From positions 42,678 to 106,677 of the forward strand of contig JBFJYH010000003.1 of NCBI GenBank assembly GCA_041622675.1: DNA of 64,000 nt, read 5' to 3'. A program made the translations under genes and the position numbers. This document shows positions 53,631-62,471 of this stretch, piece after piece. Origin of the DNA: Reddybacter sp041622675 (lineage in GTDB: Bacteria; Pseudomonadota; Gammaproteobacteria; Pseudomonadales; Porticoccaceae). The notes under the pieces were generated by a model. It saw only the letters and a program-made list of their open reading frames with translations. It was not told the DNA's origin and did no database searches. Position 1 is the stretch's first letter, and each line of letters starts with the position of its first letter.

Positions 53631-55361
53631 TTACATTCTTTCCATGGTTTCAATACCCAACAATTCCAAGCCTTTTTGCAGCGTATTTGCTGTGGTATTA
53701 CTCAACTGTAATCGGCTGGCACGAGTTTCTGTATCAATATCTGAACGCAATATCGGGCAGTGTTCGTAGAAACTCATATAGGCACTGGCGAGATCGTAAA
53801 GGTAGTTACACAGTGTGTGGGGGTAGCCGTCTTCGGCAACGGTTTTTAGGGTTTCATCAAAGCTGAGTAGGCTTAGAGACAGGTGTTTTTCCTGGGGGGT
53901 GATGATACGAATGTCGCCTTCGACCTGCCCTCGCTTCAATTCAGCTTTGCGAAAGACACTGCAAATACGTGAGTAGGCGTATTGCAGATAGGGAGCGGTA
54001 TTACCTTCAAAGCTGAGCATAGCGTCCCAGTTGAAAATGTAATCGTTGGTGCGGGTTTTACTGAGGTCGGCATATTTCACCGCGCCAATACCGACTTTGC
54101 GGGCGATTTCTTTGCCGGTTGCTGCGTCGAGTTCGGGGTTTTTTTCAGCGATTAATTGTTCTGCTCTTTTTAAAGCTTCAACTAATAAGTCGGCGAGTTT
54201 GACGGTGCCACCACTGCGGGTTTTAAAGGGTTTGCCATCTTCGCCCATCATCGTGCCAAAGGGCAGGTGTTCGAGCTTCATTGCCGGGTCGACAAAACCC
54301 GCTTTGCGGGCAACGCAGAAAACCTGCTTCATGTGTAGGCTTTGGCGTGCGTCAATAAAGTACAGGGCGCGGTCGGCCTTTAACGTCTGACTGCGATAGC
54401 GCAGTGCGGCTAGGTCACTGGTGGCATAGAGAAAACCACCATCGGACTTTTGTACAATCACCGGGCTCGGGTTGCCTTTCTTGTCAGCCAGTTCGTCGAG
54501 AAACACCACTTGTGCACCCTCACTTTCACAGGCCAGTCCTGTATTTTGCAGGTCTGTCAGTATTTGGGGTAAATCGTCATTGTAGGCGCTCTCGGGGCGG
54601 ATATGCTCATGGCTGAGGGTGACGTTGAGTTGGCGATAAAGCGCTTCACTGTGCTCGACAGAAATATCGATAAACTGCTGCCACAGGGCTAAGCAATGGG
54701 CGTCACCCGACTGTAGACTGACAACATATTGGCGGGCTTTGTCAGCAAAGGCCGGATCTTCATCAAAGTGGCGTTTAGATTGCTGATAAAATCCTTCGAG
54801 ATCGTTTAAGGCTAATTCAGGTTTTTCCCCTTCACCGAGCTGCTCTTCGAGTTCGGCGATCAACATGCCAAATTGAGTGCCCCAGTCGCCCATGTGATTT
54901 TGGCGAATGACTGTGTGGCCGAGGTGTTCGAGTACCCGGGCGATAGCGTCACCAATAATGGTGCTACGGAGATGGCCGACGTGCATTTCCTTTGCTAGGT
55001 TGGGCGAAGAATAGTCGACGACCACCGTTTGCACTTGCTCGGGGGCACTGGCTTGGGTAGGGTTGCACTGGTTCAATGTCGCGGCGAGATAGGCATCGCT
55101 AAGGTGGATGTTGATAAAGCCGGGGCCGGCAATTTCAATTTTATCGGCAATACCCTCCAGGTTCAGGTTAGCGACGATTTCGGCGGCGAGGTCGCGGGGT
55201 TTGCGCTTCAAGCGCTTGGCTGCAGATAACGCGCCATTGGCTTGAAAATCACCAAACTCAGGTCGCGTGCTGACGGCGACATTGGCGGGTAACTCGGGGG
55301 GAATTCCAGAGGCTGTCATTGCCAATTTGACGCGTTGGACTAGTGTTTCACGAATATTCAT
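53631..55361 (-). CDS. argS: arginyl-tRNA synthetase
   Basis: Class I aminoacyl-tRNA synthetase of 576 residues. The N-terminal Add1 domain is followed by the HIGH-equivalent signature SSPNLAKEMHVGHLRSTI. The KMSKS loop is the degenerate FKTRSGGTVKL, as usual for ArgS. The DALR anticodon domain occupies the C-terminus (SYAYSRICSVFRKA onward to GLELLGIETMERM). The start is placed at MNIRETL (55361), the conserved N-terminus. A longer frame adds 21 unconserved residues. Confidence 0.97.
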   Translation of the reverse strand: MNIRETLVQRVKLAMTASGIPPELPANVAVSTRPEFGDFQANGALSAAKRLKRKPRDLAAEIVANLNLEGIADKIEIAGPGFINIHLSDAYLAATLNQCNPTQASAPEQVQTVVVDYSSPNLAKEMHVGHLRSTIIGDAIARVLEHLGHTVIRQNHMGDWGTQFGMLIAELEEQLGEGEKPELALNDLEGFYQQSKRHFDEDPAFADKARQYVVSLQSGDAHCLALWQQFIDISVEHSEALYRQLNVTLSHEHIRPESAYNDDLPQILTDLQNTGLACESEGAQVVFLDELADKKGNPSPVIVQKSDGGFLYATSDLAALRYRSQTLKADRALYFIDARQSLHMKQVFCVARKAGFVDPAMKLEHLPFGTMMGEDGKPFKTRSGGTVKLADLLVEALKRAEQLIAEKNPELDAATGKEIARKVGIGAVKYADLSKTRTNDYIFNWDAMLSFEGNTAPYLQYAYSRICSVFRKAELKRGQVEGDIRIITPQEKHLSLSLLSFDETLKTVAEDGYPHTLCNYLYDLASAYMSFYEHCPILRSDIDTETRASRLQLSNTTANTLQKGLELLGIETMERM

Positions 55362-55538
55362 GCTTGCTCGGCCTGTGTTCGGACTGGGGATTTTAGTGGC
55401 AGTGACGGCGATTGCAACCGGCATTTAGCTTAACCAGTAACCTGGCAATTAACGTGGTGAAAGCGCGGCCATGTATTTGCTATTTAAACACGGTTATATT
55501 GAGCACTTCAGGTCGGGATACGCGAGCAGTCACAGTCT

Positions 55539-56216
55539 ATGGTTTCTTTTCAAACAATTTACGAAACAGCCCTGAAAAATTGGGGTGAAGAGAAGGTTCT
55601 GGCTCTGCTGCCGGAGGTGAATACTGCGCAAACACTGCGCGCCATGGGCGATGACCGTTATCTGTCAGCCATGGCGCGTTGTGTCTTTCGGGCGGGCTTT
55701 TCCTGGAAGGTGATCGCGAAAAAATGGCCGGATTTTGAAACTGTTTTTTCAGGCTTTGTGCCTTTGGCACTGGCGAACTACTCCAATGACCGCATTGACG
55801 ATTTAATGCAGGACACGCGTATCGTACGCCATCGTACCAAAATACAGTCAGTGCGCGATAACGCACTGTACATTTGTGATATCCAGCAAAGTCACGGTAG
55901 CTTTGCTGCTTATATTGCCGACTGGCCTGAAGATTCCATCGTTGACCTGTGGATTGAACTGAAAAAGCGCGGCAGTCGTTTGGGGGGGAATACCGGGCCC
56001 GGGTTTTTACGCTTGATGGGTAAGGACACTTTTATGCTCAGTAAAGATGTCTGCGCGGTGTTGTTGAATCACCAATTAATAGACACCTTGAGCACAAACT
56101 CAAAACGGGATTTACTCAAGGTACAGACGTTGTTTAATCGCTTTCAGCAGGACAGTGGCTATCCTCTTTCACATATTAGCCGCATTTTGGCGTTGAGCTT
56201 ACAGCCGCAAAACTAA
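55539..56216 (+). CDS. DNA-3-methyladenine glycosylase I (Tag-like)
   Basis: Base-excision repair enzyme of the HhH superfamily, 225 residues. Conserved elements are CVFRAGFSWKVIAKKWPDFETVF, NYSNDRIDDLMQDTRIVRHRTKIQSV and GNTGPGFLRLMGKDTFMLSKDV. These match the Tag-related family. The four zinc ligands of E. coli Tag are not all apparent, so it may be a divergent subgroup. Divergent from argS, and ends at a bidirectional terminator. Confidence 0.88.
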   Translation: MVSFQTIYETALKNWGEEKVLALLPEVNTAQTLRAMGDDRYLSAMARCVFRAGFSWKVIAKKWPDFETVFSGFVPLALANYSNDRIDDLMQDTRIVRHRTKIQSVRDNALYICDIQQSHGSFAAYIADWPEDSIVDLWIELKKRGSRLGGNTGPGFLRLMGKDTFMLSKDVCAVLLNHQLIDTLSTNSKRDLLKVQTLFNRFQQDSGYPLSHISRILALSLQPQN

Positions 56217-56258
56217 ACTACAAAGTTAATGGATTTGATGTCAATTGATGAGTATAAA

Positions 56259-56282
56259 AAAACCCGGTAAGTACCGGGTTTT
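56259..56282. terminator. bidirectional intrinsic terminator between tag-like gene and ppa
   Basis: AAAACCCGGTA and TACCGGGTTTT form a perfect 11-bp stem with a 2-nt loop. The plus strand continues TTTTAT and the minus strand TTTTTTTATA, so it serves both converging genes. Confidence 0.85.
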
Positions 56283-56288
56283 ATCTAT

Positions 56289-56333
56289 GGGCCTAATTTA
56301 TCGGATCAACTACTTACTCGATAAATTAGGCCC
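56289..56333. repeat. second long hairpin, 15-bp perfect stem
   Basis: GGGCCTAATTTATCG (56289-56303) is exactly inverted at 56319-56333 with a 15-nt loop. It sits between the terminator and the end of ppa. It has no T-tract of its own. It could stabilise the ppa mRNA 3' end or be a small mobile palindrome. Function not known. Confidence 0.6.
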
Positions 56334-56355
56334 AGCAATACTAAAGCTTTAAAAA

Positions 56356-56892
56356 TTATGCTTCGTCTTGCACGTAGCGTTCGCGAGAAGACAAAATTTC
56401 AGCGTGTGCATCCGCTTTGGTACCCCAGCCGCTAATTTTTACCCACTTACCCGCTTCGAGGTCTTTATAATTTTCAAAGTAGTGCTCAATTTGCTTGAGC
56501 AGTAATTCAGGCAGGTCGGTAGCTTCTTCGATATCGTTGTAAATAGTCGTCAGCTTGCTGTGGGGCACAGCGATTAACTTGGCATCAACACCCGATTCGT
56601 CGGTCATATTGAGTACGCCAATGGCGCGGCTGCGAATCACAGAGCCAGGCACTACAGGGTAAGGGGTGACCACGAGTACGTCGAGCGCATCGCCATCTTC
56701 AGACAATGTCTGGGGGATGTAACCGTAGTTGGCGGGGTAGAACATGGGTGTGGCAACAAAACGATCGACAAACAATGCGTCACAGTCCTTTTCAACTTCG
56801 TATTTGATCGGCGCGTGGTTGGCGGGAATTTCAATGACGACGTTGATATCGTTGGGTAAATCTTTGCCAGCGGGGATACTGTTGTAGCTCAT
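56356..56892 (-). CDS. ppa: inorganic pyrophosphatase (family I)
   Basis: Hydrolyses pyrophosphate and pulls biosynthetic reactions forward. The 178 residues contain the family signature DGDALDVLVVTPYPVVPG with the metal-binding aspartates, plus DCDALFVDRFVATPMFYPANYGYIPQT. The C-terminal YKDLEAGKWVKISGW is typical. Length matches the hexameric bacterial type. Confidence 0.97.
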   Translation of the reverse strand: MSYNSIPAGKDLPNDINVVIEIPANHAPIKYEVEKDCDALFVDRFVATPMFYPANYGYIPQTLSEDGDALDVLVVTPYPVVPGSVIRSRAIGVLNMTDESGVDAKLIAVPHSKLTTIYNDIEEATDLPELLLKQIEHYFENYKDLEAGKWVKISGWGTKADAHAEILSSRERYVQDEA

Positions 56893-56978
56893 GTGCGATG
56901 CCTTCTGTTGGTTGCTTCTAGTGATTTAAACGTGGGTTGCCAAGGCCGCTTAACAAGAGCCTTTCCGTGGGTGCTTTT

Positions 56979-57005
56979 AGTACAGGTCTTTGAAGTACAG
57001 GTCTT
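56979..57005. repeat. 12-bp direct repeat upstream of ppa
   Basis: AGTACAGGTCTT occurs at 56979-56990 and again at 56994-57005, separated by three bases. It lies about 90 nt upstream of the ppa start in the 290-nt space before the TPP riboswitch and may bind a regulator of ppa or be a slipped duplication. Confidence 0.45.
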
Positions 57006-57183
57006 AGTGTAGGTTTGTCGTGTGTAAAGCCCACGGCCTGTGCCAAGGCGAGCGCAATTATACCGATGACCATTTTCCTTTGCCAATGGTCAAACGGCGA
57101 TAAACGCAGATTGGGCAACAAATTTGCCCGTTGCGCTATTGGTTAACTCGTTTAAAATGCGAGTCTTGCAAAGCTTTTGCAAA

Positions 57184-57284
57184 TTCCTAAGGGGTGGCTA
57201 CGGCCTGAGACTGCAATTCTGAGACAGTGCAATGACAGAATTGGTGAACCCTTGAACCTGATCCGGGTAGTGCTGGAGTAGGAA
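57184..57284 (+). promoter_or_regulatory. TPP (THI-box) riboswitch
   Basis: The conserved TPP aptamer elements are all present in order: GGGGTG, CTGAGA, ACCCTTGAACCTGATCCGG, and the closing TAGGAA. P1 is formed by TTCCTA (57184-57189) and TAGGAA (57279-57284). Thiamine diphosphate binding would shut off the downstream operon. A downstream segment, CTACCC (57294-57299) before CTCGCCTTTTT, can pair with GGGTAG inside the aptamer (57265-57270) and may form the expression platform. Confidence 0.95.
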
Positions 57285-57354
57285 TAGGGTTGTCTACCCC
57301 TCGCCTTTTTACGCATCTCTTCTGGGTCTCCTGTTTTGTTGTTTGGCGACTTTT

Positions 57355-59496
57355 ATGAAACCCCCTCACTTATTTGTTAGTGCCTTAGTGCTACTAAGTC
57401 TGCAGTCTATAGGCGCATTGGCTGAAGAGAGCCGTGTCGATGTGTTACAGGAGGTCGTTGTTACCGCGACTTTTCGCGAGCTCGACATTCTCACCGTGCC
57501 AGCTAGTTTAACCGTCCTCGACCAGCAGCTCATTGCCGATCGCGGGGGGGATCATCTGCAAGATATTCTCAATGCGGCACCCAATGTCAATTTTGCCAGC
57601 GGTGCCTCCCGGGGGCGTTACTTGCAAATTCGCGGTATTGGTGAGCGCAGCCAGTTTGTCGACCCGGTCAACCCCTCGGTGGGCATGTTGATCGACGATA
57701 TTGACGTTAGTGGTATGGGTAATGCGGCCACTTTATTCGATGTGCGCCAGGTGGAGATTTTGCGCGGCCCCCAGGGGACCCGCTTTGGTGCTAATGCCTT
57801 GGCAGGTATGGTCAACATTCGCACTAACGATCCAACGGAGGTGTTTGAAGCTCTCGTCAGCTCAGGCTATGGCAACTACGATAGCTGGAACATGGGCGCT
57901 ATGGTCAGTGGGCCATTCAGTGACAGAGTATTAGGACGCTTGGCAGTGCAGCAAAATCGTAGTGATGGCTATAGTGAAAATGACTTTCTCGACCGTGACA
58001 ACACCCAAAATATTGATGAGTCGAGCATGCGAGGGAAATTGCGTTGGCTAGCCAGTGACGAATTGAGTTTCGACTTTACCGGCTTTTATGTCGATATTGA
58101 TAACGGCTACGACGCCTTTTCTCTCGACAATACGCGCCATACATTATCTGATGAGCCGGGTAATGATAGGCAAGAAACCTCCGCTTTTGCGCTGTCGAGT
58201 AGCTGGACGGGGCACCAAGCCTTCACGCTTAAAACCATCCTCAGCTGGTCAGACTCCAATCTTGAATACGGCTATGACGAAGACTGGAGTCACAACGGTC
58301 TTTGTACCGCTAGTCCTTGCGATGGTTGGGAGTATTCATCCACAGATAATTACCGACGCGACCGTGAGGCCAGTCGCTTAGAAATGCGCTTTACATCCAC
58401 CGAAGCCGGGCAATTGATGGGACATACCGATTGGGTGGCGGGCGTGTATTTGGATCAGAAGGATGAAGACCTAAGGCGGACGTTTTTTGACTGGGTACAA
58501 AATACCCCCGCTGAATTTGATAGCCGCTATGAAACTGAAAATATCGCCCTCTATGGGCAATTATCGCGTCCCTTAAATGCGCGTTTGGTTCTGACCCTAG
58601 GGGGACGTTGGGAGCACTTTGCAGCGGATTATCGTGATAATCGCGCAGTGAAAGGCTCGCCAGATGACGATCTGTGGGGCGGTCAAATCAGTCTTGAATA
58701 CAGTTTAAGTCACCGTACTCTGGTCTATGGTCTGGTATCCCAGGGCTACAAGGTGGGTGGTGTCAATGGCGAGGCCGTGGGCCGGGCGGCGAGTAATGGT
58801 TTTACACCCTCAGTGATTGCGTTTTTAAATGAGCGCCTAGAGTTCGATACCGAAACCTTACTCAATTATGAGCTGGGTTTAAAAGGCCATTATTTTGATG
58901 ACACGGTGCAGTTGAGAATAGCGGCCTTTTTTATGGACCGCGACGAGATGCAGTTGAAAGGTTGGTACAACGAAGGGCCGACCTTTGTTGATTACATCGA
59001 CAATGCTGCCAGTGGCGAAAATATCGGCCTCGAACTTGAGACTCTATGGCAATTCAATTCGCAGCTAGAATTATTTCTCAACATTGCGTGGCTCGATACG
59101 GAAATTGAAAACTTTATAGTCAAGGGCGATAGTGGTTTGCTCGACAAAAGTGGTCGCGAGCAAGCGCATGCGCCGAATTATCAATTTAATATCGGTGGAC
59201 GTTTTGATTTTGGCGATGGCTTCTATGCCCGCGTTGAGGCCGAAGGTAAGGATTCTTTTTACTTTTCAGACAGCCATGATCAGCAGTCCAATAGTTATGA
59301 ATTGTTCAATGCCAGTTTAGGTTACGAGGGGAGGCACTGGGCGTTTACGCTTTGGGCACGCAACCTCAGCGATGAAGATTACGCCACGCGAGGGTTTTAT
59401 TTTGGCAACGACCCACGTAAATTTTATGCCGATGAAGAGTACGTGCAGTACGGTGAGCCAAGAGTGTTTGGCATTAATACACGCTATCTATTTTAA
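57355..59496 (+). CDS. TonB-dependent receptor for thiamine or a thiamine precursor
   Basis: Outer-membrane receptor of 713 residues. A signal peptide (about 1-24, ending GALA) is followed by a TonB-box-like region and plug domain (EVVVTATFRELD, then the typical RQVEILRGPQGTRFGANALAG). A 22-strand beta barrel ends in FGINTRYLF with the terminal phenylalanine needed for assembly. The start is ATG at 57355; a TTG at 57343 is less likely. Position directly behind a TPP riboswitch defines the substrate class as thiamine-related (established logic for riboswitch-controlled importers). Confidence 0.92.
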   Translation: MKPPHLFVSALVLLSLQSIGALAEESRVDVLQEVVVTATFRELDILTVPASLTVLDQQLIADRGGDHLQDILNAAPNVNFASGASRGRYLQIRGIGERSQFVDPVNPSVGMLIDDIDVSGMGNAATLFDVRQVEILRGPQGTRFGANALAGMVNIRTNDPTEVFEALVSSGYGNYDSWNMGAMVSGPFSDRVLGRLAVQQNRSDGYSENDFLDRDNTQNIDESSMRGKLRWLASDELSFDFTGFYVDIDNGYDAFSLDNTRHTLSDEPGNDRQETSAFALSSSWTGHQAFTLKTILSWSDSNLEYGYDEDWSHNGLCTASPCDGWEYSSTDNYRRDREASRLEMRFTSTEAGQLMGHTDWVAGVYLDQKDEDLRRTFFDWVQNTPAEFDSRYETENIALYGQLSRPLNARLVLTLGGRWEHFAADYRDNRAVKGSPDDDLWGGQISLEYSLSHRTLVYGLVSQGYKVGGVNGEAVGRAASNGFTPSVIAFLNERLEFDTETLLNYELGLKGHYFDDTVQLRIAAFFMDRDEMQLKGWYNEGPTFVDYIDNAASGENIGLELETLWQFNSQLELFLNIAWLDTEIENFIVKGDSGLLDKSGREQAHAPNYQFNIGGRFDFGDGFYARVEAEGKDSFYFSDSHDQQSNSYELFNASLGYEGRHWAFTLWARNLSDEDYATRGFYFGNDPRKFYADEEYVQYGEPRVFGINTRYLF

Positions 59497-59535
59497 GGGC
59501 TAAACACAGAAATTGACCAATACAGGTAAGCCATT

Positions 59536-59784
59536 ATGTTACTGAGCGCAGAAATCAGCATGTATCCTTTGGCAGAAAGCTACCTTCCGCCGATCGAAGG
59601 GTTTATCGAAAAATTAAATAGCTACACTGACTTGCAGGTTGAAACGTTTCCGACTTGCACCGTGATTATGGGTGAGCAGGCGAGGGTAATGGCAGTGCTA
59701 CAAGACGCCATGGCCTGGAGTCACGAAAAATACGGTAAAGCGATTTTTGTCACCAAATTTATCCTCGATTACGAGGCGCTTTAA
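59536..59784 (+). CDS. small thiamine-binding YkoF/MTH1187-like protein
   Basis: An 82-residue single-domain protein of the MTH1187/YkoF-like ferredoxin fold. The start LLSAEISMYPL matches the conserved beta strand, and the end FVTKFILDYEAL completes the pattern. Related proteins bind thiamine or hydroxymethylpyrimidine. It lies between the receptor and the permease and its stop touches the next start, so a soluble or periplasm-facing thiamine carrier role is likely. No signal peptide is visible, which places it in the cytoplasm. Confidence 0.8.
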   Translation: MLLSAEISMYPLAESYLPPIEGFIEKLNSYTDLQVETFPTCTVIMGEQARVMAVLQDAMAWSHEKYGKAIFVTKFILDYEAL

Positions 59785-60432
59785 GTGCTCGATTTTTTAA
59801 GCGCCGCGCAGCAACAATTATTCGCCACCTCGGTCTGGGAATTGTTAGCGGTGCTACTGGCCATCGCCTATTTATTATTGGCACTACGCGAAAACAGCCT
59901 CTGTTGGTATTGTGCTTTTGCTAGCACGGCAATTTTTACCGCCCTGTTTTGGGACGTGAATTTGCTAATGGAGTCGGCTCTGAATGTCTACTATATAGCC
60001 ATGGCGGTTTATGGCTGGTGGCAGTGGCGGGGTAATAAGGGGGCCGACATGCCCTGCGTTAAAAAATCTAAAGAGATAAGTACTTGGCCATTGCGAAACC
60101 ACCTGCTAGCCGGGGCATCCATAGTAGGCCTGACCCTGGTGTCGGGTAGTGTCCTAGCCAACACGACCTCAGCAGCGTTGCCTTATCTCGATTCTTTTAC
60201 CACCTGGGGTAGTGTATTAACGACTTGGATGGTGGCGCAAAAAATTCTAGAAAACTGGCTTTATTGGATTGTTATCGACACGGTTTCCATTTTTCTGTAT
60301 GTCGATCGGGGCTTGTATTTGACATCGCTTTTATTTGTCGCCTATGTGATTATTGTGGTGTTCGGCTTTTTTGCTTGGCGTAAACGAAGGCTTGTGGTTG
60401 TGTCAGAAAATCTAGCCGCACTGAACCGCTGA
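59785..60432 (+). CDS. pnuT: PnuC/PnuT-family thiamine transporter
   Basis: A 215-residue inner-membrane facilitator with about seven helices. The PnuC family segment FALW/FWDVNLLMESALNVYYIAMAVYGWWQW and the WMVAQKILENWLYWIVIDTVSI region (substrate-binding Trp/Asn positions of the Pnu fold) are recognisable. Pnu members under TPP riboswitches carry thiamine (PnuT) rather than nicotinamide riboside. The GTG start at 59785 immediately follows the preceding stop. Confidence 0.9.
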   Translation: MLDFLSAAQQQLFATSVWELLAVLLAIAYLLLALRENSLCWYCAFASTAIFTALFWDVNLLMESALNVYYIAMAVYGWWQWRGNKGADMPCVKKSKEISTWPLRNHLLAGASIVGLTLVSGSVLANTTSAALPYLDSFTTWGSVLTTWMVAQKILENWLYWIVIDTVSIFLYVDRGLYLTSLLFVAYVIIVVFGFFAWRKRRLVVVSENLAALNR

Positions 60433-60516
60433 TCCCCGTGGTTAATGATTGACGGGGATGATAGCGACCACCATTTGCTGTATTTGCGCTAACGGAATAA
60501 AAGGTAAAAATAATTA

Positions 60517-61302
60517 ATGCCGCTTTCCCATACTGCACGTCGTGCTTTCGATACTTGGCCCCAGTGGCGACTGGCGCTGGATTGCCCGCCGAAAATTATT
60601 CGCCGTTTGCCGGGCGGGTTGACCAATCAACATTACTTACTCAATGCCGGTGGTTTAAAGGTGGTGATGCGCATTAATAATCCCGATACAGCACGGCTGG
60701 GTATCGATCGACAGCGCGAACAAAAAATACTCGAACAAATTAATGGCAAACCTTTCGCACCGACAGTTTTTTACTGCGAGCCTCAGCAGGGTGTGCTGGT
60801 GACTCAGTATGTAGAGGGGACGCAGTGGCAACCCGATAGCTTGGATAATCCGCAAAAAATTGATAGCTTGATAGCGTTGATTAGTCAGATACATGGGATG
60901 AGTAGCGGTATACCCCGCTTTGACTACAGCGCCCATGTGCACAACTATTGGCAGCGCTTACACGATAGCGGGAAGCCCTTTCCAATGAGCGCCCAACGAC
61001 TGTACCGCAGTATTGAAGCTCGGTTGCCGGCTTTTCAGGCAGCACTTCAACAGCCCGTGCTTTGTCACCACGATCTAACCCCGGCCAATATTATAGAAAA
61101 TACCGATGGGCAGTTAATCGTCCTCGACTGGGAATATGCCGGTGGGGGCTTGCCTTTAATTGAGGCTATTGGCGCCAGTCGCTATTGGCAAAATATTGCC
61201 TTTAGCGAGAAAATACTAGAGCACGATGAAGAGAATGAAGCTTTGGAATTGGCGGCAAACATTGTCGATTTTTATGAGCTGGCCTGGAAGCACCTGCGCT
61301 AG
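60517..61302 (+). CDS. choline/thiamine kinase-like phosphotransferase
   Basis: A 261-residue APH/ChoK-type kinase. The phosphate-transfer motifs are LCHHDLTPANII (Brenner-type HxDxxxxN) and IVLDWEYAGGG (DxE metal site). The N-terminal GGLTNQHYLL loop is the nucleotide-binding Gly-rich segment. In a riboswitch-controlled thiamine uptake operon the most likely activity is thiamine phosphorylation to trap it in the cell (ThiK-like), but substrate is inferred from context. Confidence 0.85.
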   Translation: MPLSHTARRAFDTWPQWRLALDCPPKIIRRLPGGLTNQHYLLNAGGLKVVMRINNPDTARLGIDRQREQKILEQINGKPFAPTVFYCEPQQGVLVTQYVEGTQWQPDSLDNPQKIDSLIALISQIHGMSSGIPRFDYSAHVHNYWQRLHDSGKPFPMSAQRLYRSIEARLPAFQAALQQPVLCHHDLTPANIIENTDGQLIVLDWEYAGGGLPLIEAIGASRYWQNIAFSEKILEHDEENEALELAANIVDFYELAWKHLR

Positions 61303-61420
61303 TTTTAGCCAATCGTGGCTAGAACCTAAGACGAAATAACTCCTCCGTCCGGTAAGCATCGACGTACAGGCCGACCTGTACCGGGCCTTTTGTATTCAAT
61401 GCCCCGTTATTTTAGGTTTT

Positions 61421-62194
61421 TTATTTGTTCCATACCGGTGTGCGTTTTTCTAGAAAGGCGCTGAGACCCTCTTCTTTATCTGGGGTACTGCAAAGTGCGC
61501 TCTGGGCAAATTTTTCCATGGCCAAACCTGCGGCACTGCTACCTTCCATACCGTAGTTAATCATCGCCTTCATAAATTGGGGCACCAGTGGTGCGAAAGC
61601 TGAAATATGTTCAGCCATGCGCGACAATTCAGGCAGTAAGTTTTCGCTGTCGACCATGCGAGTGACGAGGCCGATATGTAGGGCGCGGTCGGCGTCGATG
61701 GGCTCACCCATCACCAGCATCTCCATCGCCCAGGCGCGACCGACTAAACGAGGCAGGCGCTGAGTTGCACCGCCGCCGGGAATAATGCCGAGCTTCCCTT
61801 CGGGGGTGGCAAAGGTGGCATTGGGTGTTGCCATACGCAAGTCACAACCCAGTGCAACTTCCAGCCCTCCACCAAAACAAATACCATTGATGGCAGCAAT
61901 GCTGACTTTATTACAGCGCTCGAGTTTTTCGGCTAGGCCCTGAACAATAGGCTCCAAGGCTTTTTTTAAGTCGCGCTCTTTTACCTCGGATAAATCTGAC
62001 CCCGCTGCAAAGGCTTTATCGCCGGCGCCGGTAATACCAATTACTCGTACCTGTTCGTCAATTTGGGCGGCATCGACGGCACTGTGCAATTCGGCGAGCA
62101 TGCCGAGAGAAACCGCATTGAGTTTGTCGGGGCGATTCAGGGTAATCAGGGCAAGAGAGTCAATAACCTGATAGCGAATAAATTGGTAGCTCAT
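61421..62194 (-). CDS. enoyl-CoA hydratase/isomerase family protein
   Basis: Crotonase-fold enzyme of 257 residues. The oxyanion-hole segments are AFAAGSDLSEV and NGICFGGGLEVALGCDLRMA. The catalytic glutamate lies in TPEGKLGIIPGGGATQRLPR, typical of true enoyl-CoA hydratases. Hydrates trans-2-enoyl-CoA in a beta-oxidation-type pathway. It shares the minus strand with a second crotonase 277 nt away. Confidence 0.92.
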   Translation of the reverse strand: MSYQFIRYQVIDSLALITLNRPDKLNAVSLGMLAELHSAVDAAQIDEQVRVIGITGAGDKAFAAGSDLSEVKERDLKKALEPIVQGLAEKLERCNKVSIAAINGICFGGGLEVALGCDLRMATPNATFATPEGKLGIIPGGGATQRLPRLVGRAWAMEMLVMGEPIDADRALHIGLVTRMVDSENLLPELSRMAEHISAFAPLVPQFMKAMINYGMEGSSAAGLAMEKFAQSALCSTPDKEEGLSAFLEKRTPVWNK

Positions 62195-62471
62195 GTTTGG
62201 CCTTTGCTAAACGACTGGATTATTTTTTGGGGCTTAACGAGATCAGCACCCCTTATTTTCGGCCAGTTGTATCGTAAGGTGTTATGCGGGCCGACGAGGG
62301 CGGGCATTATAGACTGTCACTTCGCCCAAGCCCATAGCAAAATTAACGAAGGCGTATCCGCTGGTTATTAATTTTGTGGCCAATATTTCCTCAACTGTTC
62401 CCGGTTTATCATCGGCAGGTATCGGCACCGCTTCCAATTACATTACCTTCCAATTTATGCTCCTCTACAAA

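Noticed and set aside
53483..53866. 127-codon plus-strand open frame
   Set aside because: Overlaps the end of the MOSC pseudogene in another frame and then runs antisense to argS.
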